A stretch of 64,000 nt of DNA, from the NCBI GenBank assembly GCA_013400975.1, contig WBMZ01000217.1, positions 248,001 to 312,000 on the forward strand, given 5' to 3'. The notes under the pieces were generated by a model. That model was not told the origin of the DNA, did no database searches, and saw nothing but the letters and a program-made list of their open reading frames with translations. Positions 49,411 through 64,000 of the stretch are shown piece by piece (the first letter of the stretch is position 1; the number at the start of each line of letters is the position of its first letter). The stretch is from Atrichornis clamosus. Its lineage: Eukaryota; Chordata; Aves; Passeriformes; Menuridae. Both the position numbers and the translations under genes were made by a program.

Positions 49411-52400
49411 TGATGATATACATACAGTTTTGCTAATACAGCCCAGCATGCAGCAAAAATTTTTGCATAAATGTCTTTACCTATTCTTCTGAGCGAAGTG
49501 CAAGGAAAAAAAAGCATAATGACATTACTTTAAAAAAATATATATTCATCTCCTATTCAGATCTACATAACATTTATGATTTTCTACCATTTATCGTATC
49601 TCTTTTCTCTCCCAACTCTTGCACAGAATTTCTATGTTAAACTATTCTGCTTTTAAGGTATAGGTGCTGTTCCTTCCTAATTTTTTACCACCACTGTTTA
49701 CAAACCCAATATTGTGCTATTACACACTGAGATGAATGAAAGAAGAACAACACCATCATCCAAAATCTGAAGATATCATTAGCATGTTAGCTCTTTTGCT
49801 GTACAAGTCTTTATTAGTGATTTCTGACATTATCTGTATCTTTTTAGACCACTACTGTGCTAGCAGCATTTTTCTGTGTTAGATTTTGAAACCATCAAAA
49901 ATGTTTAGATTTCCCATTCTTACCCACCATGTAGATTCCACTGCATTTATCAATAAGAAATGTCTTGCCTTAATCAAAATAACAGATTCCCTTTAGCAAT
50001 GCTCCCAGTCAAGCTTTAATTTTAACTACCCTGAGTAACTTGGTTTCATGAACAAACTCTTATCTCAGAGATACCAGCAACAGAACATTTATGGAAACAC
50101 CATATCCCAAGCACAGACCCCTTAAATATCTTCTTCCGGCTCATTTGTCTACATCTATTAGGAAAATTCAACTATTCTTAGACCTTTGTTTTCCAAGTTA
50201 AAAAGAAAATATTAGAGACCTTTTCAACAGTTTTTTGCTTTAATGAGGGTGTATCAAATACATACTTCCTAAATGCTACACAAATACCACACACCTTTTT
50301 CCCTTCCCTCCCAATTTCAAAAAAGATCTAACAATTCAGAATGCAAAGCTTTTACCTGTGAAAGTCATATAGGCTATTTGCTGCTACACAGCATTTTCCC
50401 ATGTGCCCATTATTTTCATTTTCTTCCCTTTTCCATACCCTACATACACACAGCTTTCCATGATCTCTCCCCGTGCCTCCCTTCCCTCCCCAGTGGTTTT
50501 GATTCCTTTTATGACATACAATCTCTCAACCTGTGACTAGCCAGTAAAGACATGGCAGCCAAGAGAAGCCCATAGATACAGTTTTGAGTATGTTCCATAT
50601 TGCTGCCTTCCCCCAAAGCTTATTTTATATTCAATGGAAGCCAAAAAAAATTCCACTAGCCCTGAGCTGAACCTACCAGCCCCAACAGCATTAACAGCCA
50701 CTAACTACAGCTACTGGGAACAGCATTTTAGGATCCCTGTAGGAAATTGTCAGAAGCTTTAAGTGCAAAACCTGTTGCAAGCAATCCCAATTTTTCCACC
50801 ACGCCAGGCTCACAATAGATGCAATTATGGGACTGACATCTCTTCCTTCCTCAAATGATGTGTAGGTCAAGAATTACCCCCCAAAATAAAATCTGTAAAA
50901 CTGAACTGCAAAAGTAACGTTTACCAACAGGATGATAGGAAAAACAGAAGAATTAATTACTGAATAGTTAATTGTGCCACTGCCCCACCTCCCCCTCAAT
51001 TTTAGCTATCTCAATAGTTTTCCCCAAATCAGTAGCTGGAAGGAGGCTGGGACGCACAGAGCATGGCACAGAGCCCGAGCACCTCAGCCACAGACAGTGA
51101 TGTGACACGGATCAGTGGTCCCCACAGGAAGCTGCTCAGCCAAGGATGGCAAAGCACCGCAGACACAGCACTGCTGCAACAGCTGCCTCAGAGCAGCGCA
51201 GGTCAGTGAGGAGCCCTGCCCTCCTCGTAGCTGAAAGGTACCAAAGGAAACCATTTCTTACGTACTTTCTGCAGGAGTTCAAGCTTCAAAGCTATTTACA
51301 GTCCCTAGGAGTTTCTATATCCATGGACAGCATTGGCACCATTCCCACACACCCCACAAACAGGCACAGGCACACAGCTCACTGTGCTGCTGACCACAGG
51401 GCAGAGTATACGGGGTATTCAACACAGCTCCCTGCTTTTACAGTCTGGTCTGAAGTGGGAAAGCAACGGGAAAACATAACCCTGAACAAGTTCCCTGAAA
51501 GTATTTTGGGGCAGGGGCAGAAGTAGGCGCTCAGGCAGGTGTGTGTATGGTTTCTCCGTTTCACAGGCATGAGAACTCCTTAACTCCTCGAAGAAGAGAT
51601 GAAAAAACCTCAAAATGATCAACCCAACCCAAAGAATGAAAGTTTAGTTCACATTGCAAATGCAATGCAACGTACCTTGACACAAAAATCACAGGTGTCT
51701 AATTTTACAGCCTAAGAAATGTAAATGCTTTGGGGTTTTTTTTAATATGCTGTCCTACCTTGTTTATGGAGAAAAATATATAAAAGTCAACCAGGAATAC
51801 TGATCCAGCAAAGCTATCCTGACAAGCAGGGTTATTAATGAAGTAAGAAATCAGTAACACTCAGAAAGCTGATTTAGTTATAATAGTTTAAATGTTTGCT
51901 GGGTTTGGTTTTAATAGCCTAAGTGTTTGCTAAGGGCTGACAGATTAGAGGTGCATACACAGGATCAAAATTTTGTATCAGAGGAACTGAAATTAAAAAA
52001 AGCTGCCCATAGCACTTAAACCAAGGAGTAGCATACAGAATCTGGAAATTAAGGATGAAGTGCTATGATTCTATAAAATATTCAAGATCCTGTGTAAAAA
52101 TGAGAAAAAATATAACTCAAATGCAGTTGAGCAATAACAGCTCAGTATTTAAGACAAAATGCCCTCCTTCTTTCTAGTCTGAAGAACTTTGAGTAGGACA
52201 TTGAAGAGCACAAACATATTGCTGTAATAGAACCTACTGGAGAAACAGCTTAATTGTTTATAAAACAAGATGACCAGGAGTCACACACACAAGAGAACAC
52301 TGGGTTTGGATGGTTCTCTTGATAGACTCTAACACAAGAAACTCACTGCCCTGACACACTCCTTCTCCAGTAACAATCTTAAATAAAAATGTAACACATA

Positions 52401-55400
52401 TTTTTTTGGTTTCCTCTTTGCCTCCAGAACCAGTATATTTCAGGTGATCAGGTGCCTCCCAGTGCTAAGAAATGTAGAATTAGTTTCTGCCTGTCTCAGA
52501 GAGTTCTCTGTCACTCACTTAAGGAAGGTGAAGGCTGACAAGAGAATCTGTGAAAGACCAGTGCCCTGCACAGCTCAAACATGTGCAGTTTCCTCTAGTC
52601 TTTCATACACTGAGGAAGCATCAGGAAGCTTTTCAGAGAAAAGTCTCTAGTATACCTAGCATCAAAGGCACTGACTTGGGAGGTCTCTTGACCTGCCCAT
52701 TTCAAGATGAAGAAGAAAGATTCAAGTTTTATAGTCAGAGCTGTGGCTGCTGCTACGTCTGTGAAGACTTAACTTCAACACTGTGTTTGTTAGAGCTGCC
52801 CATTCACCCACTTTTGTGTTTCTCAGAATTTCAGAAAGGGTGTGAGGGCAGGACACACAAACAAGATGTGTGCACATCCTGGCTGGACTACCAAAGCAGT
52901 GTCTGTTATCTTTCAGTCTATGACTAGGGCCTTGAACCAATATGACTTTCTATCTGCTTGGGATGATCCAAGAGAGGGAAAAGCTCCTTAACAAAGGGAA
53001 GGCAGTGATGAAAATTACACCCTTCTGCTTTCTAATCCAAAATCCACAGTCTACAAGTGGGGAAGTAATAATATGCATCAAAGAGGAGAAAACAGAACGA
53101 AGTAAGGAAAACATAGATATCCTGGTAATAGAACAAAGACACTGAAACAGATTTTTAGCTAGATAAGTTAAAGCAAGTCCTTCTGCCTTTTTCTAAGTTC
53201 TTTCTTGCAGCCAGGAGATCTGTTTAAATCCTGCCTGCCACTCTCAGAGCAGAATGACAGGAGCAGAACTGAAGTGCTTGTGGCATTCCCCTATTGCCAG
53301 TGACAGACAGGTCTGGGTTTGCTCCCAAGCTGTAGGCAGGCTCCAGCTCCATTGTAATGGATCTACAGACCATAGCCTGATGAAGAACATTAGACATTTG
53401 AGTTTCAGAGAGTTCAACTCAGGGGTCATCCCAAACAATAGAGCATCAAAAACAGTCACTGCTGGAGAGAGCCTGCACACACAATAGCAGTTTTTAAGAA
53501 GCACCATTCAAAAGACTGACTAATTACTAAAATTTAGAACTGTTACAGCAAGCACAACATAGTCTTGGAGTTTATGTTGTCCCTATTTTCAGCCTAATCT
53601 GAGCACCTGAATCAACTTGACATAAAAATCACAGGTCTAGAGGCAAGAACTGAATGCCTTTCTGAAATGCCTCGCTAAACCCACACCTCGTTCTACCAAG
53701 TCTGCAAACACTGGCAGTGTCTGCCAAATGCAGCAAGGTAGAACTGAGAACACAGAATCTTCTCAGAAGGGTCAGACATTTTTCCCTCCTCCTACAAATT
53801 TTTCCTCTACCCAGAGATCAACAGCTTTGAAATGATACTGACATTTAAAACGTATTCATTAAGCAAAAACATGCAAGCTTAAATAGAGGAATCATTACCT
53901 CAGAGGCATTGTTTCAGGTTGTATTTTTTACCTGTACTTATTTTACCTGTGGCTACAAATAATATAATCTTCATTATCAAGAACACAAAGATATTTTTAG
54001 CAGCACTTTCATGTTAAAAGGTTAGTACGTGCACAATCAAATGCATCTAGCTGGTTAAATTTAGTTCAAACTCTATTTAAAACCAATCTTGAAACAAAAA
54101 ATAATACCTAAAAACTCATAAGAAGCTGCCAGTCATTTTCACTTTAGAGAAAGCAAAAAATTTTCAAGCACTTTAAATTCTGGCTTATTCTTTTCCTTTA
54201 ATGATCTGAGCAAAATTAAGCCACTGATGGAGTCGTGCAAATATAGGTATTTACATAAGGAAAAAAGAAATCCAAATTATCCAAAATTTAAAATGCACGT
54301 ATTTTAAATGACATATTTTACAACATGCACATCTGGGCACTTATTTTTGTGCACATTTAGATGTGAATGAAATCATAACGAGCCTATGACAATGCATTAA
54401 ATAAAATGGTATATTGCACATCACTCCTGACACACACTTGGCTCTCCAAAGAGATCATTTTCCTCACTACTGCAAGTAACACCTTCTATAGAATTTAATT
54501 AATGAAATGCCCACATTTTTTTCTTTCCCTGATTTTGTTCATCTTTCAGAAAAACAGACAGTAAGAGTCTAGAAGGAATATCACCAAAAAACCTGAAAGA
54601 ACAGCAACATAATTTCATTTTCAGTTTCCATGAACTCTCATTAGCAAGTGTCCACTTGAAGCAGGAGTAGAGCCAGGCACTGAACACATGCACAAAAGCA
54701 CAATCAATTTGCTATTATACTTTTAATGTCTGCTAAGCATACTCCCTGTAGACCTTCACTGAAGTAACCTTCCCTCAGGCAAAATTCAGCCCTAACAGAT
54801 GGGCCTTATACAGTGCCCTTGAGGGTCAACAAGCACCACTTCAGTCTGATCAACAGGAGCTCATTTCAGGGTTAGAGCACCTCCACAGCTCCCAGTCCCC
54901 AGATGTTCAGTTCACGAGGTGACCAAAGGACCCAGCTGGATTCAGCTAACACCAAGGGAAACCATCCTGACAGATCCTATAAGGAAAAACCTCATCAAAT
55001 TAAAAACGAACAGGAATTTCAGGGAACGCACGTTGCTAAAATCACCACCACTAAGCAGCAGCTATCAACTGCTCACTACACTAGTCCAAGTTTCAAGAAC
55101 AGTTTCTTCTGAAATACACAGTGATCACTCAGTCATAAAACATCAAATTGGCAAATTGTCTCCCAAATCAAATACTACAAACCTCACCGCAAGCAAGTAA
55201 ATAGCATAAAGATTTTTTTTTTTAAAAACCCAAAAATAAATACCCTGGAAGTCTCTTTCCCATTTACTAGTCAGTGAAACACCCTGTCATTTCCCCTCAC
55301 AGCTTCAGCTACATCAGTCCAATCCATGAGAGAAGAAAGAAAACTGAACTGTTACAGTCAGATAAAACAACCTCAGAAAAATGGGAACACTGAATTACAG

Positions 55401-56201
55401 GCAGTCACATCTTACAGCAACTTCAAGAGCTAAAACCTCAAAATCAACAGAAAAGCTTTTACCACCTGGAAGATGAAATCACAACTAGGTACTAATTCCA
55501 AAAGAAAATAACCAGCACCAACTGCAATCACTCTATTGCAAATACCAAGTCAAAACAGAAACACTGAAAGAAAATAATAATAATGGCATGCCTAGTGACA
55601 GCCGCCAGCACCTCATTATTTCCATTTCACTAGGAAAACTCGAGAGTGAAAATAAAAACTTCACAATTTTCCCCATTACACTTAGTCCTTTCCAAGACAA
55701 GAGGTGGAAAACTGTGGTATACAGCTGTGGCCAATGGACAAGTTCCACAAAAACAACAGCTTTTCAACACCACCGAATTCAAAGCAATTTACACTCGCTA
55801 CTTCCTTATGCAATCAATGGTCAAGCAAAGATAAAACCTCACAAAGCTTGAAAACGATCAGATGATCAACACTAATCTCCTATCAATGACAGGAAGCTCC
55901 TGCACGTGTCCTAGGAATTTTATTTAACTTTTTTATAATAGCTCCATCACTTCCAAACATGGGAGCCACAGATACAACAGATAGTAACAGAAATTGTTCT
56001 AATGGCTCCTAAATGAAAGCAGAGGAAGAATTCCTGTGTTTTTGTACTAAGGTTTAGCTTTTACTGACATTTGATGAGTATTAAGCAAACTTTAATGCCA
56101 ACCTGCTTCTGAAGTTACCATCAGGACATCTGCATTGGGGTACCAGTATGCAACAAAATGTGGTGCTCCAGACAACTACGTACAGGTGGCCAAGCAGATT
56201 T

Positions 56202-56243
56202 AAATTCATCTTTGTGCTTTTTAAAATTCATCTTTGTGCTTTA
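56202..56243. repeat. 22-bp tandem duplication
   Basis: AAATTCATCTTTGTGCTTT is present at 56202-56220 and again from 56224, with a 22-bp period. Confidence 0.9.
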
Positions 56244-59200
56244 TGCTCTCCAAATAACCGTGCCCATTTAAAAGTGAGATTAAAACAGAGAAAAAGAGTT
56301 CACAAACCATGAGCAACTACCATGAGCCAGCAACAAAGAAAATTTTGAGATTTGCCTGATCTTACTTTGTTCCTCTGCCCATCTTTGGTAGATTTGGTAT
56401 TTTATGATGCATCTAGATGGGTAACAGATAAATTCCTGCTACTAAATTTTAATGGTTTATCCATTTAATTCCCCAAATCAAGTACTTATGTTTCATAAGG
56501 AAAAGTTTGTCTTATAATGGACTGTGGCATGGAAATGCCATAATGCTTTAGAGCTCTTACAGTTTCTAATCAGCAACCAACCCAGAGAGAATCTTCAAAG
56601 GAGACAGAAAGTAACTTCAGCTACTTGCATTTCTAAGAGGGGTTTTTTTGCCAATTTTGCTGAGAAAACCACTTGTCTTTAATTCAAACAGAAAGTATCC
56701 AAAATAATTTGATGACTTATAATGACCAATTTCTGAGTTCAGGAAAACCTACCAGCAGTAAGAAAAAAATAGTGTATGTGGATAAACAACCATCAAAAGA
56801 AACCCAGGGAAAAACAGAATGCAGAACTAAAAGGCTGCCAAAGAGAAAGATAACTCACATGGCAACAAGAAATCAGAATCCTTGGATCAAAAAAAAAAGC
56901 CAGGACTACATGAAGTGAAAGTCCACCACCGTGTTTTGAAGGCAGCACCTTCTGTTCCCCTCTGCTCTTGCACATCACATCCACAAAGAGCCCAGGGCAG
57001 ACAGACAACACAACTGACTCAGCTCTTCAGAGGCAAAGGAGGCAAAACAGGACAGGCAGAAATGAGGAACAGCAACGTTCAGGCAACATAAAGAAAAAAA
57101 GACCATGATTTCCAGGAGTGCATGACTGAAGCAAGCACCCACTCACTTGGAAGCACTTGTGCTTCTGAATCACTTACGCATCATTTTGGAAATCCAATCT
57201 TGTAAATCTATGCTTAACACTGATAAAGTTATTCTAACAAACTTCTCAAAATGAACAAGACTCAAAAAGTATTCATAAATCAATCTTAAAAAAGACTGTA
57301 AAATTCTTTACTGAACATACGTATTGTTAAATGACTACTAAGAACTCACCACAGTGGGAAATAAAATAATCAAGGAAGAGAATTTCACACAGCCTGACAA
57401 GTGGTAACATTAAAAACATGTTTTTAAATTCTTTTTGAAGCTGCAGCTTATTCTAGAGTAAAGCTATGTCTAGATAAGGTATAAATACCTAGAAAAGGGA
57501 ACAACACTGCATACGCTGATAATATAAAACCAGGGAAGACAGGAAAGCTCTCGGAGATAGAGAAATTGAAGGAACTTAAAATAACAAACACGCACAGGAA
57601 ACAAAACAAGACTGAGAAAGTGTGTTATGATTCACCCCCTCTAGAGCTGTTTCCACTCCCCTGGATCACTTACGTTGATTATTTAGACTGTTAGCACTAG
57701 AATATTTGGGCTCACAATACTGACATAGCACAAACTCAGGTTATCCCAGGATTGGTAGCATACAGAGGAACTGGTAACACCATGAGGAAACCTGGCATGT
57801 CAAAATATCCGAGGAGCAGTGCAAAAACAGAGCAGGTTAAACATACATGCCTTGTGATATGACAGCACAAAGATGACAATCTGCAAAAGGATTACACAAA
57901 TCAAGAAACTGTATTCGATTCTGCCTTAAAGATACAAAAAAACCCAGACTTTCATTTCGGGGAACCACATATCTTCAACTTGATCATCTCCCTGAAAAGC
58001 TAGAGAACAGCAACAAGTGGTTCACAATTTTCAGGCTTTACTGATAAAAGGGTATGTTCACCAGCAGAGCTCAGGAGAAGCAAAGAAAAACACCCAGTCA
58101 CGAAAGAATCACCAGAAATAATTTCTTTTTTTAACAGTGCTTCCCATTCTGGGAACCATCATCAATATGAAATAGTCTAATTAGAACTGCAAGCTAGCAG
58201 CCTTCACATGTGGTGTCCAGGAAATGTCACCTGCTGTAACTATTACTCTTCCTTTCTCCCAACCTCAGGATACCTTCCCTCACCTCCAGAACACAAAATA
58301 CAGAAAACAAGCAGAAGACAAAATGACCAAAGAATGGTACAAAACTCACAGAGGAGATTAAAAAGTTCATCCACTTTCTGTTATCATGTTAGATTCAACT
58401 TAATAGAGAAAAATGCACAGCTAGGATGGTGTTCTATAAAGTAGCAGCTTTGCCTATTTAGACCTCAGTGAATAGTTGCTACTTCAAGTATTAAGCAGGC
58501 ATCAAAAGAAAACTCCACTAATTGGCTCAATTCATAATAGAAAGGTCATAAATAAAGGTCTGAGTCCTGTTCTGCTGGACACTGAATTAACTTCTGCTTG
58601 TACCAGTTATCTCTAAATTTGCATGCAAGTTAGCCTAAGGAAGTCTAAACTTAAAAGACATACCAAAAGGAGTTTTATTTCACAGGAAAAAAAAATTTAC
58701 ATTTCTCTGTTTGCATGTATCAAAAATACTTTCTTTGCACTTTTAATACTTTCTTTTTCATTTGGAATCTAAGTTATTACTACAGCACAATAAACTAAAA
58801 TGATCAAAATAAGGATTTTACTGCAATTTTAAAGAGGAGCTAGTAATTTATACAAGATGCTGCATGGAATGACATTAAAAGTAAGTGGACATTCTTTATG
58901 TTTTACATTCTTATTTAGGCATAATTAATAAGTTATAATACCACTATATGTCCCAATAGTCAGTTTTTTACAAGTCTCAACTCAGACAACCTAGGTGCAT
59001 TTTTCTGCCTCTGACATTATACATCACTATCAAATATCTTGACATACCCCTTAAGTAATCCTCCACTAAAGAAAGAAAATATCCATTAAACATTAGCAAC
59101 AGAAGTTCGCAAAATTTAAGCATGTAAATTCTCATATAAAGAAGAAAATTAGATATGGGAAAAGAAATCCCAGGTCTTTCTTCCTTTGCATTTTACCACT

Positions 59201-62200
59201 GTTAAGGGAAAAAAAGTACTTCAGCATTGTGAGAGGCTTAAAAATTTTCCCCCAATTCTTTGTTGGTTTTGAATGCTGCAAAACCACAATCTGAGACTTG
59301 TTATCACTCTCTTAGCATATCACAAAACCAATGATAAACAGCAAGCACAACATGGAATATTTATATTTCATTTTCTGAAACAAATTTATCTGAACATGTT
59401 CGTATTCTAAATGAGCCAGCCCAGAGCAAACGCATATGAAGTGATAAAAAATAACCACTTATATGGATAGATAACTAAAGAAATCTCTACCTCAAACCAT
59501 CTTACAAAATTACCACTTTGTATGTTTGCAAGTCATGCCACCGTATGTTTTTAACAGCAATTGGGAGAGTGAAGAAAACTCACTGTTCATACAGAGAAGT
59601 TCCTCACTCTCTTCTGTCCCCGTCTCCTGCACAAGTTATCTGGAGATTACATTCCCACCTGTTTCATGGACTCCCTGCAATTACTTGGCTACAGCAGAGA
59701 CCAAATTTTCACTTTCTCTGCATTAAGTTCTCTTTACTTCCTCAGGCTATTAGACATATCTCATTCCCTATCGTCCCAAAAGTCTTCTGTGTGTATCTCA
59801 CGTCATCCCCTTGCCAGAAACCTCTATTCCCGTCTCAAAAAGCTCCATCTGCTTTTCATCTCCTTTCTCTGCCATGTACCCACTTTCCCAGCCAGCAGCA
59901 GACTGCTCTACAGCTACCCCAAGGCAATGGGAAAAAGCTGTAATTCCACACTGCTGACTTCCATGCAAGCTCTCCATGTTGCTCATTCCCTCACTGCTCT
60001 TCTCCAACTGTGCAGGGGTTTTTCAAAAATATGGAAATATATGAAAGGCACTAGAAAGTTGGGCAAAGATCTGAGGAAGAGCGGTAAGGAAGAATTTTTC
60101 CACTGCATCATCCAAAGGAGTTTGTTTTACCTGTGACCAGCTCGAGAAATGTGTGATGTCACATCTCTGCCAAAGGCTGCTCAGGCTGCACGTAACACCC
60201 TGTTTAACTTCACTGGAAAGTGAAACAGGGAAAAAGGGAAAAAAAAAAAACCCCCAAAAAAACCCAAGACAGCTTTTTTCCACTACTGCCTAGGAAACTC
60301 CCTGAAAAAACCCACCAATCAAACCTTGTAATTAAAAGTTACCAGACTTCATGTCACAAACTTACACAAAATGCACACAGACCTGTGTGGATGTACAAAC
60401 CCAACATAAAAGCAAAACCATTTCTCTTTTACACTGAATAGGAAAATGTTTTTCTCAAATTCTATGAAGTATATTTACATCTTACTACAATAACTATAAC
60501 AGCTCATTATACCAAGCTCTTTCATCTAGTTCACAAAAAGACCTCATGTTAACCACTCAATTATACCAACCAACAGCTTTAGTTATAAAGATACTCGCCA
60601 TACAAAATATCTGGGCTGTTTTGTCTTCCCATCAAAAGCTATTTTCTCCAGTGCCAGAAAGGCCTGAACATAACCATTACAGAAACAAGGGGTTTATTTT
60701 GCAATTTGAAAGCAAATAACTACAGCAACAATAACTGCAGTTAGAAATACTGAAAATATAATTTTCAGCAGAATTTCCGAAAGCCGGGTAAACTTCTACA
60801 TAGCTCACTCTGACATGTCACTATTACACACACTCAAAAAAAAAAATTTAACGACTTAACCACCTTGCTGTAAGTGCTAATGAATGATTCTACACTTTTC
60901 CTGCATAGGAACGAGTGAGACTGCACAGCAAAGAGAGGCCTGAAGCACTTTTTAATCTGGTCACACGGACACATGAAACACACCTATTAGTACCACATGT
61001 CCTCTGGATTCTATTTCAAATTTACTATCCTGCCTTCATAAACAACACTCATACAACTCACGTGCCACGGCAGAGTCAGTCTTGAATTTAAAAGCTAGAT
61101 AAAATAAAGGCAACAAATAAAACTTCAAACAACTAATATTTTTAAATACACCTTCAAGGTCGAGAAGGCCTTCATTTTACATGAGATTTAAAACAACTCA
61201 GACAAGAGCCTAGAATTTTCATGTCTAAATCTCTTATTTTTCAACTCATTCGTTTCACACTGCCTCATTCATTCAGTAAAAACTTCACAATCTGAAGCAT
61301 GAAAAAAGTTTTATTACTGAAAATCTTATCCAAAACGTGTTTTCAAAACTGCTCACCTATTTAATGGGAACAGAATAATAACATTTCTAGAAGCATTCTG
61401 CAAGTCTTATGCGGTTAAGATAACTCAAATTGTCATTGAGTATTACTGAGTATTCCTTGAGTCAGTGCCTCTCAATAACTCATTCTGTTGGTAACAAGAA
61501 ATATGAAAAGGTTACCCCCTTAAAAAATCCCCCACAAACTAAACAAAAAAAAAAGAAAATAAAGCTCTACAAGTTACATGAAAATTGCCTGTGAATAAGA
61601 TGGACATTAATTAGTGTTGTGCCTAAGGGAAAGATTACTTCGTAGTCCAAAGACAACCTGTTACACTTGGCCTACCAGCACATCAATCAGCACTCACAGA
61701 TCACTCAGCAAAACAGCTGATCCTGCAGCTTAAATGGACTTTTACAGTGCTCCGTGCCCAGTCAACAAGAGGAGGGAGCAAAGGAGAAACGGCTAAGAAG
61801 GGTAAAGATGATGTACGAATAGAACACCAGGAGTAGCTTCTAGGTGAGAGTACAAAGACACAAGACAAATTCACAAGGGTGAACAAAAAAGCTCTTCATA
61901 CAGCTTTACTACTCATATTTCTGCTCAGTAACTTCTTAAAATTGCAAGACCTTCCACTGCTTTCTAAATCAAAGTCTGATGACGAAACTATTTCAGATTT
62001 AAATATACTTCCATAATAAATGTTCCAGTAAACAATATTTAAATTATTTTAGTAATCTAACACTGTAAGAAAATATCACAGTTCAGCAGTAACACATCAG
62101 CGAGCTGCAGATGCATCTCCTGTGCTCAGATCAGCTGGTTTATACCCAAATCCATGCAGTGTTTATAGTTAATGGAACCATTATTTTTAATTTCAAGTCC

Positions 62201-64000
62201 TGTCAAATGTTTCTCAGCATTGCAGTAAGATCAGCAGCTCCAGAGGACCCTGGAGAACACATCCATCCTTTCAGCACAATTCTCGAGTTAGGCAAAGGCA
62301 CAAGAAAATGAGCAGCATTCAAGTGCTGATAACAGTCTTTGTCCTAACTGTAAATCCACAGGATAACTGGACTTGAATGCAGACTATTATTACTCAGCCA
62401 GCTGATCCAAGCTTGCTCACAAAGTCGTAGACAAACTCCTGCACAGCAGTGGGAACTTAGCACAACTCCCAAGGAAAAAATGGAGTGACTACAGATCAGT
62501 GAGATACCTTCCAGCCCTGGAGTTACTGAACTCTCCTGCTAGGCTGAAAATGCCACCTGGTTATTTATCCTAGATGTCAGTCTGGGTTCTGCTTTTTTCT
62601 TTCTGGGTTTTTTGGGAGGGAGGATAAGCATGTTTTAACCAAGTTCAAAGTCTGTCCGTGTGCATGGAAATGGAGGGTTAAAATTCACCCTAAATTTCAG
62701 GGCATCAGTGGTCACCTCTATAATTATTTCTTGTGTTGTTATAAATACTTGCAAATTTCCTACAAATTACTTATTCTACTAGTGGTTACTCTCAAAATAC
62801 ATTAAAAAAAGTTGCTGAACAGTAGCTGTATTTTGACCACGTGCAAGATTTTACTCTTCAGCCGCTTTTATTTGTATTTTTTATTTGATATCACTAAAGG
62901 AAAAACCAGAGATAACACAATGTGGAGAATGATAAAGAACATACACAGGAAAATGGGAATTTGATCACTCGTGGAATTCAGGCCCTCTTACCACACCCTC
63001 TTATTCATTCAAATTTTCTGAAGAGGAAACAAGAAAAAAAATCCCAGGCCCAGGGGCACGACGTGAATGTTACCAAACCTGCTGACAGCAGGAGAGTCTT
63101 TACCAAGTACACCGTTCTGCAGCTTCCTCTGGCTAAACCCAGCGACTGTAAAGTCAAGTGTGTCAGTTCCATCTCCTTCCTTTCCTCTCTCTTCCCTCCC
63201 CAGAGAATCTTACAACACACTCAGAGCTGAGACACCAAGTTCCTCAGGACTTCAGGGACACAGGTAGTCAGCAGAGGTCATGAAGTACTGTACAATGAAC
63301 TATTCCATATAAAACATCACTTAACAAACACAAAATCGTTCTCTAATAGTTACAGAACTTACATTCTAATGAGGTGATCAAATCAATGAATAAGTCTTCC
63401 AGGATTTCAATACATTATCATAAACTTGTACCTCCCCTCTAAGTTTAAACTGTTTCCAGCTTTTCCCCTGTATTTCACCATCACACACTAACTCTTCAGC
63501 ACACCCCCTACTTTTTGGAACACTCTGCTTGTGAACGGCACAGGATTATTCTGTGGCTGCCTTCCAAGCAGCAGGAATCATTCGGATCACTATGTCAAGC
63601 AAACAACTTGCTGGACTACATGTGACAAAACTAATACAGCATTCTAGTATGCTGCAGCAAAGAGTGCACACCAAATGAAATTTTCTATCACCGGGATAAC
63701 AAATGGCATTCTTGGTAGCACTGCACTTTTCCTACCAAGTCAACAAGGAGGCTTTGAAATTACAGCACAAAATGCCCTCTCAGCACCCCAAGTTTTCATC
63801 CTGGCAGTTCAAGATAAAACTTTGTAAAGATTAAAACCAAGGCGTAGTCCTTATTTAAACCACTAAACACAAAGAGTCCCACTCCTGCCAGTGAGGCTGC
63901 ACCAATGGCACAGCGAAGGAGCAAGGATGAGCACACATGGGGATTCAAGAGAGTGCAGCAAGAGAACCACGAGAACAATGACAGAAAAAGAAAGTAGAAC

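Larger units (their letters stand above)
48084..64000 (-). other. AEBP2: AEBP2 intron 1 (partial, at least 15.9 kb)
   Basis: This sequence lies upstream of exon 2. It is AT-rich with low CpG, and nothing in it resembles the GC-rich, Gly/Ser/acidic first exon of the long AEBP2 isoform. I also looked for the short-isoform first exon (a handful of codons before ISSTIMDVD) and did not find it. It contains one decayed CR1 piece (about 49270-49410), a CTCF-like motif and short tandem duplications. Open frames of up to 156 codons occur (for example 59666-60136) but show no recognisable protein. Confidence 0.85.

Noticed and set aside
59518..60136. Overlapping 141- and 156-codon frames on the plus strand in AEBP2 intron 1
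   Set aside because: Two overlapping frames in the same stretch with no protein similarity that I recognise; a moderately less AT-rich region explains both.

Overview
The window is vertebrate nuclear DNA, most likely from a bird and plausibly a songbird. It has large introns, no bacterial-style gene packing, sparse interspersed repeats that read as the 3' ends of CR1 LINEs (the dominant avian retrotransposon), and one fragment resembling a passerine endogenous-retrovirus LTR. The only protein-coding gene I can support is AEBP2, an accessory subunit of Polycomb repressive complex 2 (PRC2.2), on the minus strand.

Seven consecutive AEBP2 coding exons lie between 25419 and 48083. They read right to left: 48083-47876, 44817-44710, 37112-36926, 31886-31762, 28470-28403, 27167-27054 and 25449-25419. 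All reading phases join without a break and give 279 residues: a Ser/Thr-rich lead-in, three C2H2 zinc fingers, a Lys/Arg-rich linker, and the conserved C-terminal C2B region ending in TMPQKRLKR and a stop. The first exon(s), which encode the acidic and low-complexity N-terminus, are not in the window, so intron 1 exceeds 15.9 kb and runs past the right edge.

Layout: 1-22.8 kb is gene-free flank downstream of AEBP2, with CR1 pieces at about 5.4 and 17.2 kb and an LTR piece at about 20.2 kb. 22.8-25.4 kb is AT-rich and probably holds AEBP2 3' UTR. 25.4-48.1 kb carries the seven exons and six complete introns, with CR1 pieces in intron 3. 48.1-64 kb is intron 1, with a decayed CR1.

The most concrete anomaly is an apparently exact 516-bp direct duplication (29577-30092 and 30094-30609) whose copies are separated by a single N, inside an AEBP2 intron. 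It looks like unmerged contig ends rather than biology. I found no CRISPR array, operon, RNA gene or previously undescribed system. The open reading frames outside AEBP2 look like chance frames.
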